The notes beneath the pieces are model-generated. The model was not told the origin of the DNA, ran no database searches, and was given only the letters and a program-made list of their open reading frames with translations. The translations under genes were made by a program, and so were the position numbers. A stretch of DNA of 11,391 nt from Firmicutes bacterium UBA1047 (lineage in GTDB: Bacteria; Bacillota; Clostridia; Tissierellales; Sedimentibacteraceae). The DNA lies in assembly GCA_002316585.1 (NCBI GenBank), contig DCDU01000176.1, forward strand, positions 1 through 11,391. Direction: 5' to 3'. Of the stretch, positions 5,956 to 11,391 are shown piece after piece; within the stretch, counting starts at the first letter, position 1; each line of letters starts with the position of its first letter.

Positions 5956-6960
5956 ATGAATATTTTTCAATGGTTGAATAATCAATTACTTAAAATGGAG
6001 TGGCTTTACGATTTAGTCAGACTTTTGGTAGAAAATGTATTTAAACTAAGCATACAAGAGCAAATAGGCGGAAGCATTCACTTTTTTATATACGATGTTA
6101 TAAAAATATTTATACTTTTATCAGTCCTGATTTTTATAATTTCTTATATACAAAGTTATTTTCCTCCTGAAAGAACTAAAAGAATATTAGGCAGATTCAA
6201 TGGAATTACAGGAAATATATCAGGCGCATTGCTTGGGACTGTTACACCTTTTTGTTCATGTTCGTCAATTCCGTTATTTATCGGCTTTACAAGTGCAGGA
6301 CTGCCCTTGGGTGTGACCTTTTCATTCCTTATATCATCTCCTCTTGTTGATTTAGCTTCGGTCTTATTGCTCGCAAGTATATTCAATTGGAGAATTGCAA
6401 TTGCTTATGTTTTTGTGGGTCTTTTACTTGCTGTAATAGGCGGGACGACAATCAGCAAATTAAAGCTTGAAGATTACGTTGAACCATTTGTTTATGGCAA
6501 CAAATCACTTGAAATGGAACAGGAAGGCATGACAGCAAAAGACAGAATTGATTACTCCGCTGAGCAGGTTTTAGCAATTATTAAGAAAGTATGGCTGTAT
6601 ATATTAATAGGGGTTGGTATTGGAGCTGCAATCCACAATTGGATACCGGAAGCTGCTATTACCGCAATATTGGGAAAAGATAAATGGTACTCTGTTTTAA
6701 TAGCTGCTATAGTCGGAATTCCGATGTATGCTGATATCTTTGGCACATTGCCCATTGCAGAAGCATTGGTCGCTAAAGGTGTGGGACTCGGTACAGCTCT
6801 CTCATTCATGATGGGAGTAACGGCATTATCCCTGCCTTCAATTATTATGTTAAAGCAGGTTGTCAAGCCTAAATTATTAATAATTTTTGTCGGACTGGTT
6901 ACTGTAGGCATTATCATTATAGGATATGCATTTAATGCCTTTGGGGTTTTGTTAATATAA
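5956..6960 (+). CDS. arsP: ArsP-type permease, probable organoarsenical efflux
   Basis: The 334-residue membrane protein belongs to the permease family formerly called DUF318, about eight helices in two similar halves. The signature VTPFCSCSSIPLFIGFTSAG with C100 and C102 is the thiol motif shared by ArsP proteins. Helices continue in LPLGVTFSFLISSPLVDL, and a second-half counterpart reads IAAIVGIPMYADIFGTLPIAEALV. Campylobacter ArsP exports trivalent methyl- and aromatic arsenicals; transfer of that role is inferred from family and context. Related permeases have been linked to copper or zinc export, so the substrate is not certain. AAGGGGA precedes the ATG. The gene is second in the rightward operon. 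Confidence 0.88.
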   Translation: MNIFQWLNNQLLKMEWLYDLVRLLVENVFKLSIQEQIGGSIHFFIYDVIKIFILLSVLIFIISYIQSYFPPERTKRILGRFNGITGNISGALLGTVTPFCSCSSIPLFIGFTSAGLPLGVTFSFLISSPLVDLASVLLLASIFNWRIAIAYVFVGLLLAVIGGTTISKLKLEDYVEPFVYGNKSLEMEQEGMTAKDRIDYSAEQVLAIIKKVWLYILIGVGIGAAIHNWIPEAAITAILGKDKWYSVLIAAIVGIPMYADIFGTLPIAEALVAKGVGLGTALSFMMGVTALSLPSIIMLKQVVKPKLLIIFVGLVTVGIIIIGYAFNAFGVLLI

Positions 6961-6983
6961 TTTATAAGTATGGAGGCAGAATC

Positions 6984-7229
6984 ATGATAATTAAAATTTT
7001 AGGTTCAGGTTGTAAAAATTGCGTTGCTTTAAAGGAAAATACTGAAGCGGCATTAAGAGAAGCAGGTATTGAAGCGGAAGTAATAAAGGTGCAGGATATG
7101 AAGGATATTGTATCATATGGCGTAATGCAAACACCTGCATTGGTAATCGATGAGAAGGTTGTTTCCTTCGGAAAGGTATTGAAATCAAATGACATAATAA
7201 AGATTCTTGAAAAAAGGGCTGTTAAGTGA
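6984..7229 (+). CDS. Small thioredoxin-like redox protein (TM0996/MTH895 family)
   Basis: It has 81 residues with a glutaredoxin-like fold and a CxxC active site near the N-terminus: IKILGSGCKNC (C10, C13). The cis-proline loop typical of the fold is in YGVMQTPALVIDEKVV. Such proteins commonly follow ArsP-type permeases and are thought to handle thiol redox chemistry; the partner is not known. Here it could reduce the permease cysteines, ArsC, or an arsenical. GGAGG precedes the ATG, and the stop overlaps the start of the next gene (TGATG), so the two are translationally coupled. Confidence 0.88.
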   Translation: MIIKILGSGCKNCVALKENTEAALREAGIEAEVIKVQDMKDIVSYGVMQTPALVIDEKVVSFGKVLKSNDIIKILEKRAVK

Positions 7230-7765
7230 TGGAAAATAATAATTTATGTTGTAGCTGTTCAAGTTGTTGCAGTACTCCCGGCAGTAATGACTTCAACAAG
7301 AAAAAAATTATAATCGATTTTTTGTATCTTGATGTTACAATATGTGATCGATGCCAAGGAACAGATAATAGTTTAGATGAAGCAGTATCAGAAGTTTCAA
7401 AGGTTCTTGAAGCAACAGGCGTGGAAGTAGCAGTAAATAAAATCAATGTAATAAATGAAGAACTTGCAAGAAAATATAAATTTGTATCTTCGCCAACCAT
7501 TCGTATTAATGGAAATGATATTCAAATGGATTTTAAAGAAAGTTTATGCGAATCTTGTGGAGATCTATGCGGAGATGACGTAGAATGTCGAGTTTGGGTT
7601 CATGAGGAAAAAGAATATACACAGCCACCAAAAGCTATGATAATCGAAGCCATTTTAAAAGCAGTTTATAGTGGTAGCAGTGAAAATCAGGAAGAATATA
7701 ATTACATTATACCTAAAAATCTTATGAAGTTTTATAATGCAAAGAAAGCCAAAGATATTAGATAG
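7229..7765 (+). CDS. DUF2703 family protein, cysteine-rich, thioredoxin-like
   Basis: It has 178 residues from the ATG whose A is also the last base of the preceding stop codon; a GTG one codon earlier is an alternative start. It begins with a cysteine cluster (C7, C8, C10, C13, C14 within LCCSCSSCCS). A DUF2703 domain follows with CDRC (C39, C42), VSSPTIRING (a cis-proline-type loop) and a second cluster ESLCESCGDLC (C107, C110, C114) plus C120. The fold looks like thioredoxin, and the twelve or so thiols suggest binding or transfer of As(III), or a reductase role. The family has no settled function. It is last in the operon, before a terminator. Confidence 0.8.
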   Translation: MENNNLCCSCSSCCSTPGSNDFNKKKIIIDFLYLDVTICDRCQGTDNSLDEAVSEVSKVLEATGVEVAVNKINVINEELARKYKFVSSPTIRINGNDIQMDFKESLCESCGDLCGDDVECRVWVHEEKEYTQPPKAMIIEAILKAVYSGSSENQEEYNYIIPKNLMKFYNAKKAKDIR

Positions 7766-7770
7766 CTTCA

Positions 7771-8088
7771 TTAAAAATCTATTTGCACGAAATTTAGTAC
7801 ACTCCTAAAATAATCTGCACTCTCAAATAGGTACAGATTATTTTTTATATATTTCAGATTAAAAACCATCACGTTATCAGAGAAATCTAAATAGTAAAAG
7901 TAATTTCGCTCTAAGTCTGAAAACAATTCATGTTGTCTTAGAGTTTTAATTCCTTTAACACGTGTTACACGTCCTTTTGAGGGAAAATCTTGAATCTTAA
8001 GCCACGGTTTATAATCTTTGCCTTTTCCGGAACCAAGTCCTTCGTTAATCATTTTATAATAATCTAAATTTCTGTTTCTTTTTGCCAT
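7771..8088 (-). pseudogene. tnsA: Truncated TnsA, Tn7-like transposition endonuclease
   Basis: TnsA is the restriction-enzyme-like subunit that cuts the 5' ends of Tn7-type elements, working with TnsB. Residues 1-73 are typical: DYYKMINEGLGSGKGKDYKPW, then DFPSKGRVTRVKGIKT and HELFSDLERNYFYYLDFSDNV. E60 corresponds to the first catalytic acid (E63 in E. coli TnsA). The D and K of the active site are lost, because the frame continues as unrelated VFNLKYIKNN and runs antisense through the ars terminator. Length is 105 residues against roughly 270. I start it at the ATG 8086-8088 (AGAGGTG upstream); an ATG at 8136 has none. The junction is near 7867, so a deletion removed the rest of the tns operon. 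Confidence 0.85.
7807..7846 (+). terminator. Rho-independent terminator of the arsR2-arsP operon
   Basis: The 11-bp stem AAAATAATCTG (7807-7817) with CAGATTATTTT (7834-7844) has a 16-nt loop and lies in a run of six T at 7841-7846. It is 41 bp past the DUF2703 stop. Confidence 0.8.
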
Positions 8089-8093
8089 AAAAA

Positions 8094-8136
8094 ACACCTC
8101 TTGATAATTATATCCAAGAGGTGTAATACAGGTCAA
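8094..8136 (-). promoter_or_regulatory. tnsA promoter with a flanking inverted-repeat operator
   Basis: On the minus strand, TTGACC (8131-8136) and TATAAT (8107-8112) are 18 bp apart. The -10 is bracketed by perfect 10-bp arms, ACACCTCTTG (8094-8103) and CAAGAGGTGT (8115-8124), with centres 21 bp apart, two helical turns. The inner arm contains the tnsA Shine-Dalgarno. Transcription should start near 8100, so the arms cannot both be in the RNA; a protein-binding operator is more likely than an RNA hairpin. Confidence 0.55.
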
Positions 8137-8218
8137 TTTTATTTCTTAATTATGTCAAACTTTCTTTTAATGAATCAGAGTTTCTTTTAAATAGTCTTAA
8201 CTTTCTTTTAAAACTGCA
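8132..8218. repeat. Right transposon end: array of TnsB-type binding repeats
   Basis: The core ACTTTCTTTTAA or AGTTTCTTTTAA occurs at 8159-8170, 8179-8190 and 8200-8211, with starts 20 and 21 bp apart. A weaker copy starts with GTCAA at 8132, 22 bp before the GTCAA at 8154. Tn7 right ends have four overlapping TnsB sites packed in the same way. The outermost repeat ends in AAAACTGCA at 8218, the proposed terminus. The inner copies overlap the tnsA -35, which suits TnsB autoregulation. Confidence 0.8.
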
Positions 8219-8223
8219 ATCTT
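8219..8223. repeat. Right target-site duplication (ATCTT)
   Basis: It lies between the transposon terminus and the stop codon of the EF-G-like gene at 8225-8227. It matches the left copy ATCCT except for one transition. Confidence 0.55.
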
Positions 8224-8224
8224 A

Positions 8225-10288
8225 TTAATTTTCGCTCTTTGCCTTGTAATCGGCAATTACTTTTTCAGCCATGTTTGAAGGCATTTCGTCGTATCTCAGG
8301 AATTCCATTTCAAAGCTTCCTCTTGCCTGAGTCATGGATTTAAGCTCGATTGCATAGGTGTACATTTCTGCCATAGGAGCTTCTGCCATAACTAATTGAT
8401 TACCGTCTTCCTGCTGTTCCATACCAAGAATTCTTCCTCTTCTCTTATTCATATCTCCCATTATGTCTCCCATGTACTCATCGGGTATGCTGATTTCAAC
8501 CTTTGCTATAGGTTCAAGCAATATAGGTTTAGCCTCCATCATACCTTTTTTGAAAGCCAATGAAGCTGCTATTTTAAATGCCATTTCATTTGAGTCAACA
8601 TCATGGTAGGAGCCGTCATACAATGTAGCTTTTACATTAACAACCTTACAGCCTGCCAATACACCCTTATCAAGACTTTCTCTAAGTCCCTTTTCTACTG
8701 CAGGGATATAGTTTCTCGGTACTGAGCCTCCGAATATTTCTTCGGTAAATTCAAATTCATCCTGGGATGGTTCAAATCTGATATGAACATCTCCGTATTG
8801 ACCTGCGCCGCCTGATTGCTTTTTATGTTTACCCTGAACATCTGATTTACCCTTAATTGTTTCTCTGTAAGCAACCTTTGGATTGTTAAGGTCAACATCA
8901 ACCTTAAAGTTATTTTTAAGCTTGCTTGCGATAACGGATAGCTGAATATTGCCCTGACCGCCTATTACAAGTTCCTTTGTTTCAGTATTTCTTTCTATGG
9001 AGAAAGTAGGGTCTTCCTCATTTAGTCTGTGAAGTCCCGTTCCGATTTTTTCATCACTGTCTTTTGTTTTTCCCGAAACCGACACAAAATAGCATGGTTT
9101 AGGGAAATCAATTCCTTCATATACTATCGGATTTGTTTTTAATGAAATAGTATCTCCTGTTTTAAAATATTGCAGCTTAGAAGTAGCACCTATATCTCCT
9201 GCCAAAATTTCGGAAGCTTCAATCTGGTCTTTTCCTCTTAAATAAAAAACGCCGCCTATTCTTTCAGATTCACCGCTGTCTGCATTGTAAACATCCGTAT
9301 CTTTTTTCATGGTTCCGGACATTACTTTAAATAAGGTAATTTTACCTACAAAGGGGTCAACAACTGTTTTAAATATAAATGCGGATATAGGCTCCGAAGG
9401 CACGCCTTTTCTTGTTTCTTCCGTACTTCCGTTCATGCCCTTCACACCTTTTGCCGAAAGTGAGTCGGAAGCGCTTGGTAAATATTCTGAAACAGTGCTC
9501 AATAGAAAATCAGCACCTAATCCTTTTATTGCCGAGCCTACGATTACAGGAACCAATTCACCTGCCAATACTGCCTTTTTCAATCCTTTGTGAATTTCTT
9601 CGTCGGTAAATTCTTCACCCTCAAAGTATTTTTCCAGCAATTCTTCATCTGTTTCAGCAACAGCCTCCATTAGAATTGCTTTTAAGTTTTCAGCTTTTGC
9701 TGCTGTGTCCGGGAATGTTTCAACCGGTTTTGAATCTATATAGCTTTGTCCTTTCAATATATCCATATATCCGTCAGTATTTTCTCCCTTTCCTATAGGA
9801 AGAGCAAACGGAACTACTTTCTTGCCAAATCTATCTCTTAAACTATCAAGTAATTCGTCAAATTTAATATTCTCTTTATCTAATTTATTAATAAAAATGA
9901 TTCGTGGAATATTCCTTTGCTCTAAGTATTTCCATGCTTTCTCTGTACCTACCTCTACTCCCGAGCTGGCATCAATAACTAATACAGCGCCGTCCGTAAC
10001 TTTAAGCGCTCCATAAACTTCTCCTACGAAGTCAAAATATCCAGGAGTATCTAAGAAATTAATTTTAGTATCTTGATATTCAATCGGTATAATAGATGTT
10101 CCAATAGAAACTTGACGATCTTTTTCTTCTTTATCAAAATCGGATACAGTATTTCCGTCTTCAACTTTACCCATTCTGTTTGTTACTTTAGTATTGAACA
10201 AAAGAGCTTCCGTAATTGTTGTTTTGCCACAGCTGCTGTGGCCAAGAAAAGCTACGTTTCTAATTTTGTCAGTGCTATACGTTTTCAT
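8225..10288 (-). CDS. Elongation factor G-like GTPase (EF-G paralogue)
   Basis: This 687-residue translational GTPase has the EF-G domain order: G domain, domain II, III, IV and V. The G motifs are P-loop GHSSCGKT (16-23), DTPGYFDF (80-87) and NKLD (134-137). Domain IV carries KHKKQSGGAGQYGDVHIRFEP, and domain V PDEYMGDIMGDMNKRRGRI. Several positions differ from true EF-G: P-loop A-H-x-D-A-G-K is G-H-S-S-C-G-K, switch I RGITI is RQVSI, and the catalytic His of DTPGH is Tyr. This places it with EF-G2-like paralogues, whose role is poorly known, and not with the essential fusA of the str operon. AGGAGG lies 10 nt before the ATG. Its 3' end abuts the Tn7-like element. Confidence 0.92.
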   Translation of the reverse strand: MKTYSTDKIRNVAFLGHSSCGKTTITEALLFNTKVTNRMGKVEDGNTVSDFDKEEKDRQVSIGTSIIPIEYQDTKINFLDTPGYFDFVGEVYGALKVTDGAVLVIDASSGVEVGTEKAWKYLEQRNIPRIIFINKLDKENIKFDELLDSLRDRFGKKVVPFALPIGKGENTDGYMDILKGQSYIDSKPVETFPDTAAKAENLKAILMEAVAETDEELLEKYFEGEEFTDEEIHKGLKKAVLAGELVPVIVGSAIKGLGADFLLSTVSEYLPSASDSLSAKGVKGMNGSTEETRKGVPSEPISAFIFKTVVDPFVGKITLFKVMSGTMKKDTDVYNADSGESERIGGVFYLRGKDQIEASEILAGDIGATSKLQYFKTGDTISLKTNPIVYEGIDFPKPCYFVSVSGKTKDSDEKIGTGLHRLNEEDPTFSIERNTETKELVIGGQGNIQLSVIASKLKNNFKVDVDLNNPKVAYRETIKGKSDVQGKHKKQSGGAGQYGDVHIRFEPSQDEFEFTEEIFGGSVPRNYIPAVEKGLRESLDKGVLAGCKVVNVKATLYDGSYHDVDSNEMAFKIAASLAFKKGMMEAKPILLEPIAKVEISIPDEYMGDIMGDMNKRRGRILGMEQQEDGNQLVMAEAPMAEMYTYAIELKSMTQARGSFEMEFLRYDEMPSNMAEKVIADYKAKSEN

Positions 10289-10326
10289 TAACTTTATTCC
10301 TCCTAATAGATGTGCTTATTTACTCT

Positions 10327-10355
10327 ATTTTACATTAAAGTTTATTTTTTTTCAA
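10327..10355 (-). promoter_or_regulatory. Probable promoter of the EF-G-like gene
   Basis: On the minus strand, TTGAAA (10350-10355) and TAAAAT (10327-10332) are 17 bp apart, 38 bp before the start codon. Confidence 0.5.
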
Positions 10356-10459
10356 GAACTATCTTTACAAACTGTATTGTCAACAAAACGGCTTGAAAAA
10401 TACATAAGTTTATAATTTTATCATAAATAAGAATAGAAACAAAATTAAGAACTATGATA

Positions 10460-10490
10460 AATTTTTGTCATTTTTTTGACGGCAAAAATT
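10460..10490. repeat. AT-rich interrupted inverted repeat between the holin and EF-G-like genes
   Basis: AATTTTTG (10460-10467) pairs with CAAAAATT (10483-10490), and inner TCA can pair with TGA. Neither strand has a U tract after it, so a terminator role is doubtful. The rest of the 245-bp gap shows only the promoter and the hairpin listed separately. Confidence 0.3.
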
Positions 10491-10507
10491 ATTAAAGAAC
10501 CGGAATT

Positions 10508-10526
10508 CCCGGGAGCATGTCCCGGG
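10508..10526 (-). terminator. GC-rich hairpin after the holin gene, likely terminator
   Basis: CCCGGGA (10508-10514) and TCCCGGG (10520-10526) form a 7-bp stem with a 5-nt loop, starting 8 bp past the holin stop. On the minus strand it is followed by AATTCCGGTTCTTT, a poor U tract. Confidence 0.5.
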
Positions 10527-10533
10527 TCTATCA

Positions 10534-11034
10534 TTATTTTAAATCATTTATATCATTTCTGTCAGAAATATTTATCTTACTATTAATTAATTTTTCTGTT
10601 ACAGCTAATCCTTTTATAAGGAACTCCGGAACCTTATAGCCCATTTCAACAATATTTTCAAGAATACTTCTTACTTCATTAACTGTTAAATTGGCAAGTG
10701 TAAACCATCCAAACAGGGTCAAAAAACTTAATTCAACATTTAGCAGTTCCTTACCCAAAATTATGAATATATTCGATATCATGAATGCAACTAAAATTAA
10801 TACCCAGTACCATATCTTTTTTTCTATGCCTTTTAATCCTTTTTCACTGTTTTCAAGTTTAAGTTTTCTTGCTTTGCTCCATCCGCTTAACCAATCTATT
10901 ATATTAAAAATCAGGAATGCGGCGAACAGATACCAGAATTCCCCAAATATAGCAGTCAGTATTGTTACTATCATTCCTACTAAGATGTTATATTCTGATA
11001 TAATTTCTATTGTGTATTTATTTATATTCTCCAT
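10534..11034 (-). CDS. Phage holin family protein (TcdE-like, phage_holin_4 type)
   Basis: This small membrane protein of 166 residues is of the class that makes holes in the cytoplasmic membrane for phage endolysin or, in clostridia, for toxin release. Hydrophobic segments lie at about 17-30, 33-50, 74-93 and 102-118. The diagnostic stretch is FNIIDWLSGWSKARKLKLENS followed by KGIEKKIWYWVLILVAFMISN. The C-terminal third is charged. The length is somewhat above the usual 120-150 residues. GGGAGA precedes the ATG with 8-nt spacing. No endolysin, portal or tail gene is visible, so it is either a solitary holin or a prophage remnant. The upstream reading frame overlaps its start by 17 bp. Confidence 0.85.
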   Translation of the reverse strand: MENINKYTIEIISEYNILVGMIVTILTAIFGEFWYLFAAFLIFNIIDWLSGWSKARKLKLENSEKGLKGIEKKIWYWVLILVAFMISNIFIILGKELLNVELSFLTLFGWFTLANLTVNEVRSILENIVEMGYKVPEFLIKGLAVTEKLINSKINISDRNDINDLK

Positions 11035-11164
11035 AAATCATTTCTCCCTTCAAAAGGAGAGCCTGCAGGCTTCCTGCTTTATTATATGCACCTCCGTAAG
11101 CTTGTCTCAAACTTGCCACAGTTGCCTCCATTTCCGCAATGTCTTTTATCTGATTCGGTGTAAT
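11018..11164 (-). CDS. Unrecognised 48-codon open frame overlapping the holin start
   Basis: The frame reads ITPNQIKDIAEMEATVASLR, then QAYGGAYNKAGSLQALLLKGEMIYGEYK and a stop inside the holin gene. The only ATG (11129-11131, 37 codons) has a weak GCGGAA before it. The composition looks like real coding sequence, and the 17-bp overlap with the holin fits a phage-style late operon. I do not recognise the family. It may be the C-terminal relic of a tail or base-plate protein. Confidence 0.35.
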   Translation of the reverse strand: MTPNQIKDIAEMEATVASLRQAYGGAYNKAGSLQALLLKGEMIYGEYK

Positions 11165-11261
11165 TTAGATTTTCCCGGATTGCGAAATTTTCCTATAAAA
11201 ATGTATGAATACACAAGTTTTTAATATTTTTAATATTATTTGTCAATTTAAAAAATGTTTT

Positions 11262-11290
11262 TTGCAAATTTCTTTCTTAAGTGCTATAAT
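11262..11290 (+). promoter_or_regulatory. Promoter of the DUF445 gene
   Basis: TTGCAA (11262-11267) and TATAAT (11285-11290) are 17 bp apart, 30 bp before the start codon. The stretch from 11165 to 11261 is AT-rich with nothing else recognisable. Confidence 0.75.
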
Positions 11291-11320
11291 CTTTGCAAGC
11301 TTAACGAAAGGTGAACTGCA

Positions 11321-11391
11321 ATGAATGAATTAAACTACATAGTTCAGGCGATTTTAGGAGGTGCCTCCGGTTATATAACAAATGACTATGC
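11321..11391 (+). CDS. DUF445 (YheB-like) membrane protein, first 23 codons
   Basis: The start reads MNELNYIVQAILGGASGYITNDYA. The sequence G-A-x-x-G-Y-I-T-N in a first hydrophobic helix is the N-terminal signature of the DUF445 family, whose function is not established. AAAGGTGA lies 6 nt before the ATG. The gene runs off the right edge. Confidence 0.75.
   Translation, partial: MNELNYIVQAILGGASGYITNDY

Larger units (their letters stand above)
3532..8218. mobile_element. Decayed Tn7-like transposon carrying two arsenic-resistance operons
   Basis: The proposed element is 4,687 bp. The left terminus begins TGTAGTTTTAAAAGAAAG, and the right terminus read inward begins TGCAGTTTTAAAAGAAAG; 19 of the first 20 positions agree. 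The right end carries repeated TnsB-type sites, and imperfect 5-bp duplications flank the whole. A tnsA remnant sits just inside the right end, transcribed inward, as in Tn7. tnsB, tnsC and a tnsD/tniQ gene are absent, so the element cannot move by itself; related transposases might act on its ends in trans. The right terminus has TGC in place of the family's TGT, which may impair that. The cargo is acr3-arsR-arsC and arsR-arsP-thioredoxin-like-DUF2703. I see the repeats, the tnsA homology and the duplications directly; their union as one element is inference. Confidence 0.8.

Noticed and set aside
6552..6917. Minus-strand frames inside arsP
   Set aside because: They are antisense to the highly conserved permease sequence and are composition shadows.
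8094..8124. RNA hairpin or attenuator hiding the tnsA Shine-Dalgarno
   Set aside because: The inverted repeat brackets the best -10 element, so the upstream arm should not be transcribed from that promoter; a DNA operator is the better reading.
10378..10383. TTGACA on the minus strand as the -35 of the EF-G-like gene
   Set aside because: The hexamer 17 bp downstream is AGTTCT, not a -10; the TTGAAA/TAAAAT pair nearer the gene fits better.
10691..11224. Plus-strand open frame of 177 codons opposite the holin gene
   Set aside because: The minus strand encodes a recognisable holin with a good ribosome binding site; the plus frame has no family resemblance.

Overview
The window is AT-rich with strong ribosome binding sites (AGGAGG, AGGAGGTGA) and consensus -35/-10 promoters. 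It carries CtsR, a DUF2935 protein, a TcdE-type holin, a DUF445 protein and Firmicutes-style arsenic genes. Together these suggest a low-GC anaerobic member of the Clostridia. No RNA gene and no CRISPR array was seen.

Left part (1-3531), all on the minus strand. It holds the first 81 codons of ctsR with a near-perfect CtsR operator and promoter, a sigma-factor remnant, a complete DUF2935 protein, and a damaged stretch. In the damaged stretch a GC-rich fragment of a BlaR1-like M56 peptidase lies between a GNAT acetyltransferase that has lost its tail and a VOC-family protein that has lost its front half.

Central part (3532-8218). I read this as a decayed, 4,687-bp Tn7-like transposon whose cargo is arsenic resistance. 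The ends are inverted repeats matching at 19 of the first 20 positions. The right end has three obvious and one weak TnsB-type repeats at 20-22 bp spacing. The flanking 5-mers ATCCT and ATCTT look like a target duplication with one mutation. Just inside the right end is a truncated tnsA, transcribed inward as in Tn7. The cargo is two divergent operons: arsC-arsR-acr3 leftward (arsenate reduction, sensing, arsenite export) and arsR2-arsP-thioredoxin-like-DUF2703 rightward (a second sensor, an ArsP-type permease and two thiol-rich proteins). The intervening region has consensus promoters in both directions and symmetric operator-like repeats.

Right part (8225-11391). The element abuts the stop codon of an EF-G-like GTPase whose switch regions depart from the EF-G consensus; the 3' end of this gene may be the attachment site. 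Upstream lie a phage-type holin, a 48-codon fragment overlapping the holin start, and, on the plus strand, the first codons of a DUF445 membrane protein with its promoter.

The main result is the link between transposon ends, tnsA remnant and arsenic cargo, which comes from matching end repeats about 4.6 kb apart.
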